A program made the translations under genes and the position numbers. Shown one piece after another: positions 1-5,497 of a stretch of DNA of 10,360 nt. The stretch's first letter is position 1. Each line of letters begins with the position of its first letter. The DNA is taken from positions 1 through 10,360 of the forward strand of contig JAGNNB010000073.1 of assembly GCA_017990865.1 (NCBI GenBank), in the 5' to 3' direction. The notes under the pieces are model-generated. The model worked only from the letters and a program-made list of their open reading frames with translations, was not told the DNA's origin and ran no database searches. This DNA is from Lysobacteraceae bacterium (GTDB taxonomy: Bacteria > Pseudomonadota > Gammaproteobacteria > Xanthomonadales > Xanthomonadaceae).

Positions 1-65
1 CCTGTGCTGCGCGCAAGGGGAGGAGATGGTGTTTGAAGAGGTTCTTGGCTGTTTCGACGAGCGGG

Positions 66-746
66 TTAAGGCGTCGGCGGCCGGTTCGGATCAGACGCTT
101 GCGTACCCGTCGGCGGCGCGTAGTAGATCGCGGCGCGCGCTTCCATCAAGCGCTGCCGCAGGTATTCGTCGCGCGACATGCCGCCCGGGAAACTGCCCAT
201 CGTGGCTACTTCCGCGACGATCTGCGCTTCGCGCGACTTGTAGGCCTGGAAACGCGGGTCGCGCTTTTGCGAATCGACGAACGCCGCTTGCTGACGTTCG
301 GCTTCGGTCTGGTACTGAAGCGCCAGATTGGCGATTCTTTCGGTCTGCTTTTTTTCGTCCAGTTCGGTGGCGCGGATCAGCATTATTTTCAGTTTCAAGG
401 CTTCGCCGGCGTTGAGATACCGGCTTTTCTCGCGTTCTTCGATGCGCAACGCCAAGTCTTGCGCGCGCCGTTGACGCTCCGCCGGGCTCCAGCCTTGCTG
501 GTCGCGGGCGAATCCGCGCACATCGCGCTCGAAATCGATATGCCGCCGAAACATTTGCTCGGGCGTCGTCGTTTTCCCGCTGACGCTCGTTTTGCCGGTC
601 GCGCTCGCCACTGCGCTCGCGATGGCGTTGGCATTCTCCGCTTCCTTCGTCTTCTGCTTCGAATAGACCACGATGCCGATCAGACAAATGGATGCGATGC
701 CCATCACGGTGCCCGAGAGTTGGGTTTTGAATTTGCTGCTCTTCAT
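66..746 (-). CDS. Membrane-anchored helical protein, unknown function
   Basis: A 226-residue protein with a short basic N terminus, a single hydrophobic segment (about 11-28, SGTVMGIASICLIGIVVY) and a long, charged, nearly all-helical remainder, so it is probably an inner-membrane anchor with a periplasmic domain. Residues 30-62 are a Ser/Thr/Ala-rich linker. Residues 85-180 are rich in Glu, Arg, Gln and Ala and likely form extended or coiled helices, and the C terminus is a Pro-rich tail. I do not recognise the family. The architecture (N-terminal anchor, linker, extended helices) and position just after a secreted hydrolase resemble lipase-specific foldases (LifO), but the RxxFDY-type motif of those is not visible. 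The Shine-Dalgarno is weak. The TAA is at 66-68; the remaining bases 1-65 hold no gene I can support. Confidence 0.7.
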   Translation of the reverse strand: MKSSKFKTQLSGTVMGIASICLIGIVVYSKQKTKEAENANAIASAVASATGKTSVSGKTTTPEQMFRRHIDFERDVRGFARDQQGWSPAERQRRAQDLALRIEEREKSRYLNAGEALKLKIMLIRATELDEKKQTERIANLALQYQTEAERQQAAFVDSQKRDPRFQAYKSREAQIVAEVATMGSFPGGMSRDEYLRQRLMEARAAIYYAPPTGTQASDPNRPPTP

Positions 747-760
747 GAGGGCTCTTGTGC

Positions 761-784
761 GCGAGGCCCGTCGCCGGGCCTCGC
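761..784 (-). terminator. Perfect 10-bp GC-rich hairpin between hydrolase and small membrane protein
   Basis: GCGAGGCCCG (761-770) and CGGGCCTCGC (775-784) form an uninterrupted 10-bp stem with a 4-base loop, 20 bases after the hydrolase stop (805) and 14 bases before the next start (746). It has no U-tract, so it may partly terminate, protect the 3' end of the hydrolase mRNA or lower expression of the downstream gene. Confidence 0.5.
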
Positions 785-804
785 AGATGGGGACGTTTCG
801 AAGC

Positions 805-2208
805 TTACAGCAGTTGGTCGACGGTCCAGTAGAGCAGGTTGAACGGTTTGGCGCGGTCGGCCACGTCGCTGGTTTCCGAGGCGTCGAGCACGTTGCCGGA
901 GCCCACCAACACGCTGTCGATGAAGTGCTTCAGCTCCAGGCTCATGCTCTGGATGTCGCCGTTCTTGAAATCGACCACGGTGGTGCAGTGGCTTTCGTTG
1001 ACGGCGCGGTACTGCGGGAAGTAACCGCCGAAGTTACCCAATCCGTTGAGTTTGGACGACAAGCGCTGGGTGTCGATATTCCAACGGGCGTGGATCAAGG
1101 CTTCTTTCGTGGCTTGATTCGGCGCGTTCTGGATTTCCGGATAGAAGCGCTCGTAGGAATACGACGAGTAGTTCAGATCCTTCCAGAAATGGGTATGGCC
1201 CATACGATCGGACGGATAGCGCGCCGACAGCGCGTTGTACAGGGTGCCGATCTGGTTGCTGTTGAACTGCGGCAGGGTGCTGGAGAGATAGGACAGCGGG
1301 CCGCCGGCACGATCCAAGCCCCAGGATTGGCGGATCAGCGTCTGCAAATGCGAGGACGGATACTGCGCCGGATCGGAGCCGATCGGATTGTCGAAGATCG
1401 GGCCGGAGTCGTTGATCAGGAAGCCGCGGGTCGGCGCCAGATCGCGGCGCAGCGGGCCGTAGTTCGTCAAACTGCCCGCGCCGCCGGCGCTGCAGCCGGT
1501 GGAGAGCATTTGCGTGGGCTTGGGCAAATTGTCCTTCAGCCAACCCACCGCCGCGCGCACGTTGCGCAGGCCGTTGTGGTGCCACACCAGCGGCGGTTTG
1601 ATGCCGGTGGGATCGTTGTAGACCGCGACCTTGTCGCCGCTGTAGATATCGCCCGTGCAGTAGGGGATGTAGATCATGTTCCACTGCTGGGTCTTCACCG
1701 CATCGAACGGGCTGATGCGGGTCATGAACGGGCTGACCAGGCTGGCGCCCGGGTTGAGCAAGCTCATGTAGTTGTCGGGGATGCCGTTCGGATTGCGCGC
1801 GCCGCGAATGCCGGTCTGCCCGCTGCAACTGGCGTAATCCCAGCACGCGCCGCCGCCTTCCATGTAGACGATGGTGTTGCGCGTATGCGGCACGCGATTG
1901 ACGAAGATTTTGTAGGGCGACCCGTTGCCGCAGACCGCGCCGGTTTGCGGGGCGAATTGGATCGTCTGCCACTGGTTGTAAGCGCCGGGACTGAAGCCGT
2001 CGGCGAAACCGGCAGGATTGGCGAGCATCGGGTAGTCGCCGGTGCGCTGCGCGGCGGTGACTTTGTTGTCGGCTTTCGGCGGCGACACCAAATTCACCAG
2101 CGTTTGCCACGTGGTGTAATCGCCGAGTTCGGCGTGGGCCGGAGCGGCGATAAGGATGGTTGCGATCGCGGTCGCGAGAACGACCGGTGTACGGACAGTG
2201 ACAGCCAT
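805..2208 (-). CDS. Secreted pectin acetylesterase/Notum-family hydrolase
   Basis: A 467-residue alpha/beta-hydrolase of the pectin acetylesterase family, which also includes Notum carboxylesterases and many uncharacterised secreted bacterial esterases. Residues 1-26 are a Sec signal peptide with a short positive start, a hydrophobic core and an APAHA|ELG cleavage site, so the enzyme is exported. Visible: VYMEGGGACWD (114-124, oxyanion-hole loop typical of the family), STGCSAGGAGS (236-246, nucleophile Ser240), and NESHCTTV (404-411, catalytic His407). The acid is probably an Asp in the 334-344 region (SDRMGHTHFWKD), but I cannot decide which. The mature protein has six cysteines (93, 122, 128, 184, 239, 408), consistent with disulfides in an exported enzyme. 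It de-esterifies a polysaccharide or lipid ester; the exact substrate is not visible. A small membrane-anchored protein follows after 58 bases. Confidence 0.85.
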   Translation of the reverse strand: MAVTVRTPVVLATAIATILIAAPAHAELGDYTTWQTLVNLVSPPKADNKVTAAQRTGDYPMLANPAGFADGFSPGAYNQWQTIQFAPQTGAVCGNGSPYKIFVNRVPHTRNTIVYMEGGGACWDYASCSGQTGIRGARNPNGIPDNYMSLLNPGASLVSPFMTRISPFDAVKTQQWNMIYIPYCTGDIYSGDKVAVYNDPTGIKPPLVWHHNGLRNVRAAVGWLKDNLPKPTQMLSTGCSAGGAGSLTNYGPLRRDLAPTRGFLINDSGPIFDNPIGSDPAQYPSSHLQTLIRQSWGLDRAGGPLSYLSSTLPQFNSNQIGTLYNALSARYPSDRMGHTHFWKDLNYSSYSYERFYPEIQNAPNQATKEALIHARWNIDTQRLSSKLNGLGNFGGYFPQYRAVNESHCTTVVDFKNGDIQSMSLELKHFIDSVLVGSGNVLDASETSDVADRAKPFNLLYWTVDQLL

Positions 2209-2215
2209 GCGTGAA

Positions 2216-2220
2216 CTCCT
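2216..2220 (-). promoter_or_regulatory. Ribosome binding site of the pectin-acetylesterase-like gene
   Basis: AGGAG on the minus strand, seven bases before the ATG at 2208. This optimal site fixes the start, which also gives a complete signal peptide. Confidence 0.75.
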
Positions 2221-2360
2221 GAAAGGGCTGATGGACGATGGACGCGAATTCCCGTGCCAGGGAGGCGTAGTCCTATACGTTCGCGAAACGGTGCCCGGTG
2301 TGGGACGGTTTCGATACCTGCGCGACGAATCGGACCGCCGTCAGGATAGCCCAGCCTCGA

Positions 2361-2423
2361 TCGCGAGGGGATCGCAGCGCAGCAAGTCGCGACGAACGGT
2401 CGCGATGCCGATGTCCGCATCGG
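2361..2423. repeat. TCGCGA repeats and two small inverted repeats
   Basis: The 260-base gap 2209-2468 contains TCGCGA three times (2361, 2387 and 2400). Two of them form a 7-bp inverted repeat TCGCGAC/GTCGCGA (2387-2393 and 2399-2405, 5-base loop). A second inverted repeat, CCGATG/CATCGG (2408-2413 and 2418-2423), follows at once. They lie between the GH3 operon and the secreted hydrolase gene and could be transcript-end stems or operator-like sites. No convincing coding sequence is present in this gap, and no clear promoter. Confidence 0.35.
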
Positions 2424-2448
2424 AGCGGCCCTAAAGCGCTGCGAAATG

Positions 2449-2464
2449 CGCGCCTGCCGGCGCG
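2449..2464 (-). terminator. Weak hairpin after the GH3 operon
   Basis: CGCGCC and GGCGCG form a 6-bp stem with a 4-base loop, starting four bases beyond the stop of the 217-residue gene; on the minus strand it is followed by CATTTCG. The short T run makes it a weak intrinsic terminator at best. Confidence 0.3.
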
Positions 2465-2468
2465 ATCC

Positions 2469-3122
2469 TCAGCCGCGTTCCGCCGCTCGCCGGGGCCTCA
2501 GGGTCGCGCGGCATGCGGGAGGCGATGCGTCGAGATCCAGCCGCAGTTGCGCCACCGTTTCGTCGCAGACGGGCGGAGAAGCGCGGTGCAGCAGGGCGAT
2601 GCGCCCCCCGAAGCCGGGATCGCCCAATGCCGCCTCGGCCAGCAGATGCAGCACGTGCACCAGATAGCGCGGCCAGTCGAGCCCGGTCGCGTCGATCTCC
2701 AATTCCCAGCGCCCCTCGCCATCGTCCCAAGTCACTTCCAGCTCGGTGTCCGGCGCGGGGCCTTCGCGGGTCCGCAGCGGCACCAACAGATCCGCCAGGC
2801 GCGGATGACGCGCTTCGGCATCGACCAGGGCGAAGCCCAGAACATCCGACTCGACGCAGCGCAGCAGCGGCGCCACAGCGGCACGGCCGGGATGCCCCGC
2901 GAACAAACGCACCTTGGTGAAATTCGCCAGCCACGCCGCGCGTTCCTCGGCGGCGGTCAGCGCCAGCAGGCGCGCGAGACCGCGCGCCAAGGCCTGCAGA
3001 TCGGGTTCGCGCACCACCACGAACAGCGTGCGGCGCGCTGTCGTTTCCTCGGCCGCGCGCGCCGCCGTCGCCAAGCGCCGGGCCGTCAAACGCTCGAGCA
3101 ACAGGTCGATCACAGCAGACAT
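2469..3122 (-). CDS. Unrecognised 217-residue protein, last gene of the GH3 operon
   Basis: I do not recognise a family. The ATG at 3122 overlaps the end of the aaRS-like gene by 13 bases, which argues for co-translation. The protein starts with a helical Ala/Arg/Leu-rich stretch (1-60, no signal peptide or membrane segment), continues as a mixed region and ends in an Arg-rich tail (RPRRAAERG). The stretch TWDDGEGRWELEIDATGLDW (131-150), followed by LVHVLHLLAEAALGDPG (154-170) and IALL (175-178), resembles in rhythm the last strand and helix of NRPS condensation/acyltransferase domains, but the HHxxxDG active-site motif is absent, so this is only a weak hint. Another possibility is an accessory subunit of the aaRS-like protein. 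The reading frame stays open upstream for many codons, but that part overlaps the neighbouring gene and is a shadow. Confidence 0.65.
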   Translation of the reverse strand: MSAVIDLLLERLTARRLATAARAAEETTARRTLFVVVREPDLQALARGLARLLALTAAEERAAWLANFTKVRLFAGHPGRAAVAPLLRCVESDVLGFALVDAEARHPRLADLLVPLRTREGPAPDTELEVTWDDGEGRWELEIDATGLDWPRYLVHVLHLLAEAALGDPGFGGRIALLHRASPPVCDETVAQLRLDLDASPPACRATLRPRRAAERG

Positions 3123-4216
3123 CGCATCACCGCATCGCGCAGCCCGGGCGAGGCCTTTTTCTGATCCAGCACCGCGAGCGCGCCGTAGACATTCGCGCTG
3201 CCGTCGCGCTTCATCAGCTTCTCCAGCGCGACCCGATCCGCGGCCGTCGGCGGAGCGGGCTCGTGCGCGGCGAGCAGGCGTCGCGCGCGTTCCAGACATT
3301 CGCCGAGTCCCGCGTCGGAATAGTTGTCCGGTTGGCGCAGACCCAGCGCATGCAGGAAGTAGAGACGGAACCCCAGCCGGATTTCCGGGCCGCTGGCGCC
3401 GCCGGCGACGCGCTTCAGCAAGCGCGCGCCGGTGTAGTGCTCCCAACCGCCCTGTTTGGCGCTCAGCACCAACCCTTCCACCGGTACGCGCGTAAACCCG
3501 ACGCGGCGGCAATGCATGCCCAGCCGCTCGAATACCCGCGTCAACGCCTCGTAGTCGCGTTGGATGTTGGCGTCGTGATACAGACAGATTCGGTCGTGAT
3601 GCGGCGCGCAGTCGAGCAGATCGCGCAGGATCGCGAGGATGTAGTTCGGCAGGCCCTGTTCCGAGATCAGCACGCGCAGCGGGCGCGCTTCGTCGGTGAG
3701 ATCGAGATACACGCCGCCGCCGAAACGGCGCTGATCCAGCACCATGTCGTGCGCGCTCAATCGCGCCAGCACCGCGTCTTGATCGAGACCGAAAGGCGCC
3801 GAATGGAATAACGCGTCTCGGGCGAGACCGAGCGCGAGAAATACTTCGCCCCAGAGATCGAGAATGCGACGCGATGCCGCGTGTACGTAGCCTTCGGCTT
3901 CGATACGGTGCGCGTACGCGGCGACGCGATCGGCGGTGGGCAGCGTGCCGTTGCGGTGGCACTCGATGTAGAGCGCGCCAATATCGCCCTCGTCCATGAC
4001 GCCGAAGTCGACGCCGACGTGTTCGCGATCGAGATAATCCCAGAAGCGAATGGTCTGCAGCGAGATGTCCCAGGGGCGACGGTTGTGCCAGATCGCGCCG
4101 GGCGAAAACAAACCTTCGAAGCGCTGCATGAAATCCAGCAGCAGCGCGCCTTTGAGATGCGATGGCGTGAGTGGTTTGGTCGGGGTGATGCCGACCGGGG
4201 CGTATAGCGTGCTCAT
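3110..4216 (-). CDS. Stand-alone class I aminoacyl-tRNA synthetase-like protein (ArgRS/CysRS-like core)
   Basis: A 368-residue protein that I read, by eye, as a diverged catalytic core of a class I aminoacyl-tRNA synthetase. LYAPVGITP (4-12) and TPSHLKGALLLDFMQRF (17-33) resemble the first strand and HIGH-helix of CysRS/MshC and ArgRS, with HIGH reduced to TPSH (second His, H20, kept). NRRPWDISLQ (45-54) lies where ArgRS has its NHxGDWGTQ, and DIGALYIECHR (78-88) fits the segment after it. YLDLTDEARPLRVLISEQGLP (170-190) then DRICLYHDANIQRDYEALTRVFERLG (208-233) match the second half of the Rossmann core. GLVLSAKQGGWEHYTGARLL (248-267) sits at the KMSKS loop but lacks it. The C-terminal part (283-350) resembles the post-KMSKS helices of CysRS. 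There is no ArgRS N-terminal domain and no clear anticodon-binding domain. Homologues such as MshC use this fold for non-tRNA ligation, so a biosynthetic or pseudo-enzyme role is inferred. Confidence 0.6.
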   Translation of the reverse strand: MSTLYAPVGITPTKPLTPSHLKGALLLDFMQRFEGLFSPGAIWHNRRPWDISLQTIRFWDYLDREHVGVDFGVMDEGDIGALYIECHRNGTLPTADRVAAYAHRIEAEGYVHAASRRILDLWGEVFLALGLARDALFHSAPFGLDQDAVLARLSAHDMVLDQRRFGGGVYLDLTDEARPLRVLISEQGLPNYILAILRDLLDCAPHHDRICLYHDANIQRDYEALTRVFERLGMHCRRVGFTRVPVEGLVLSAKQGGWEHYTGARLLKRVAGGASGPEIRLGFRLYFLHALGLRQPDNYSDAGLGECLERARRLLAAHEPAPPTAADRVALEKLMKRDGSANVYGALAVLDQKKASPGLRDAVMRCLL

Positions 4217-4238
4217 GACGTACTCATGGCCTGCTCAT
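4213..4238 (-). promoter_or_regulatory. Relay of overlapping mini-ORFs before the aaRS-like gene
   Basis: Three ATGAG units with an 11-base period lie at 4238, 4227 and 4216 on the minus strand, in three different frames. The first ATG overlaps the kinase stop (ATGA) and reads MSRP-stop; its TGA overlaps the second ATG, which reads MSTS-stop; that TGA overlaps the third ATG, the start of the aaRS-like protein. No strong Shine-Dalgarno is present. Reinitiation hopping is the simplest functional reading; duplication of a start region is the alternative. Confidence 0.5.
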
Positions 4239-4825
4239 GGCGTGCCGTCGCCGCGGGCGAAATCCTCACGCAACCACGCGCGCAACTGCGCCTGCGCCCG
4301 CTCCGGCGCGTCGCCGTTGTCGATGATGCGATCCGCCAAACGTCGTCCGGACTGCAATTCGTCCTCGAAATTGGCGAGCCGCGAGCCGATGTCGCCGTCG
4401 CGCTCGAGACGCGCGCGCAAATGGGCTTCGACCCGCTCGCGCGGCGCTTCGACTTGATAGACGATATGCGCGGGAAAATAGCGGGCGATGCGCTCCAGCA
4501 GCATCGCTCGCAGCATCAGCGTGCGGATGCTCTTGCCGTCGTCTTCCAGTGCTTCGCGCGGCAGACCGTAACGCGCTTCCAGGCCGAACAATTGCACGGT
4601 TTCCAGAAAAAACCCGTCGCGTTCCCGCGCCGCGAATTCGTTCTCGTCGACGAACACGTGATCGGCGTTGGCCGGGTCCTCGTAATGCCGGGGTTTGCGC
4701 GTGGTCCAGGTGGGCACCAAACGCACGGCGCCTTCCTGCCGCAGTTGCGCGAACAAGGTGCTTTTGCCGACGCCCGACGGCCCGATCACCACCAAGATCT
4801 TCGATGTCGTCGAATCGTGGGTCAT
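4235..4825 (-). CDS. Guanylate kinase-like protein with altered base pocket
   Basis: A 196-residue P-loop kinase of the guanylate-kinase fold, a family that includes true GMP kinases and the ribose-1,5-bisphosphate kinase PhnN. Visible: Walker A GPSGVGKST (15-23), TWTTRKPR (39-46, the phosphate-binding TTRxPR with R43 and R46), FVDENEF (58-64), FFLE (72-75, with the Glu75 that in GMP kinases contacts guanine), ARYGLP (84-89), and the lid region around RARLERDGD (137-145). The Ser just before TTR, which binds guanine in known enzymes, is Trp40, and the Ser/Thr after YG is Leu88. These changes suggest a substrate other than GMP (inference). The housekeeping gmk is expected elsewhere. The TGA at 4235-4237 overlaps the first ATG of the relay at 4213-4238. 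A TTG at 4837 would add four residues. Confidence 0.8.
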   Translation of the reverse strand: MTHDSTTSKILVVIGPSGVGKSTLFAQLRQEGAVRLVPTWTTRKPRHYEDPANADHVFVDENEFAARERDGFFLETVQLFGLEARYGLPREALEDDGKSIRTLMLRAMLLERIARYFPAHIVYQVEAPRERVEAHLRARLERDGDIGSRLANFEDELQSGRRLADRIIDNGDAPERAQAQLRAWLREDFARGDGTP

Positions 4826-4842
4826 GGCATCACGCAAGGCAT
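4822..4842 (-). promoter_or_regulatory. Mini-ORF overlapping the kinase start
   Basis: In the 33-base gap after the prenol-kinase-like gene an ATG at 4842 opens MPCVMP-stop, whose TGA (4822-4824) overlaps the ATG at 4825 of the guanylate-kinase-like gene as ATGA. No good Shine-Dalgarno precedes 4825, so reinitiation from this mini-ORF is plausible. It is the third such case in the window and supports 4825 over an upstream in-frame TTG at 4837. Confidence 0.35.
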
Positions 4843-4858
4843 GCGGCGAAAGCGAGAT

Positions 4859-5497
4859 TCACGCCGGCAACCACAGGTTCAGCACTGTCGCCGCGATCAA
4901 CGGTACGAACAAATTGTCCGTGCCTTTGTGCGAAAACGCTTCGACCAGCGTCAACAGCGCGCCCACGGCGACGCCGATCAGCAAGGCCGTGGGTATCGGT
5001 ATCGGTCCGCCCGCGTACATGGCCACCGCCGCGATGATGGCGAACGCGGAGAAGAAAAACGCCGCGCTGCCGACGTGAGACTTGGTGTGGCCGAGCAGGG
5101 TGTAGCGGCGACGACCGTAAGCGCCGCCGACCAAACTCGCCAACGTATCGGAGAAGCCCAGCACCAGATAGGCGGCGAGGAATGCGGGATAGGAAAAGTC
5201 CATCCACGTCGCGATCACCAGCGACAACGGCAGCAACAGATCGCCGTAGGACGTGCGCTCCACCGCCATGATCGAGCGCATCAACACCGTGGTGCGCAGC
5301 AGCGCGATCGACAGGAAACTGCCGCCGGCGATCAGCATGAGTTCGCGGTAACCGATATCGAACAGCGGAAACGCCGCGATCATCGTGCAGGTGGTGACGT
5401 GCACGGACTTGCGCGAGACCTCGGCGGTCGCGCCGAAACGGCGCAGGATGTCGCCGAAGAGAAAGCAGGCGACGATGCCGATCACGAAGAGCGTCAT
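4859..5497 (-). CDS. Dolichol/phytol kinase-family membrane protein
   Basis: A 212-residue integral membrane protein of the SEC59/DGK1/VTE5 family, whose members use CTP (or related nucleotides) to phosphorylate prenols, phytol or diacylglycerol, and which is also related to CDP-diglyceride synthetases. Visible: EVSRKSVHV (26-34, matching the family's E..RK..H signature at the cytoplasmic end of a helix), GFSDTLASLVGGAYGRRRY (114-132) followed by HTKSHVGSAAFF (137-148), and TLVEAFSHKGTDNLFVPL (183-200), the conserved loop of the nucleotide-binding face. About six or seven hydrophobic segments are apparent. The ATG at 5497 overlaps the GH3 stop by ATGA, so the pair is coupled. The natural substrate (polyprenol, other long-chain alcohol) is unknown. 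Confidence 0.85.
   Translation of the reverse strand: MTLFVIGIVACFLFGDILRRFGATAEVSRKSVHVTTCTMIAAFPLFDIGYRELMLIAGGSFLSIALLRTTVLMRSIMAVERTSYGDLLLPLSLVIATWMDFSYPAFLAAYLVLGFSDTLASLVGGAYGRRRYTLLGHTKSHVGSAAFFFSAFAIIAAVAMYAGGPIPIPTALLIGVAVGALLTLVEAFSHKGTDNLFVPLIAATVLNLWLPA

Noticed and set aside
673..2214. Long plus-strand open frame of 513 codons opposite the hydrolase gene
   Set aside because: It is antisense to a clearly conserved gene, has no recognisable motif and is rich in Arg, Ala, Gly and Val as expected for the mirror frame of GC-rich coding DNA.
2209..2360. Possible promoter of the secreted hydrolase gene (TATAGG at 2272-2277 and TATCCT near 2340, minus strand)
   Set aside because: Neither has a convincing -35 at the proper distance; not supported well enough to annotate.
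2094..2420. Minus-strand open frame of 108 codons upstream of the hydrolase
   Set aside because: Ser, Arg and Pro-rich composition, no Shine-Dalgarno, and it overlaps the signal-peptide end of the hydrolase; most likely not a gene.
2469..3962. Extension of the 217-residue gene to 497 residues
   Set aside because: The additional part is an out-of-frame reading of the aaRS-like gene, rich in Arg and Ser.
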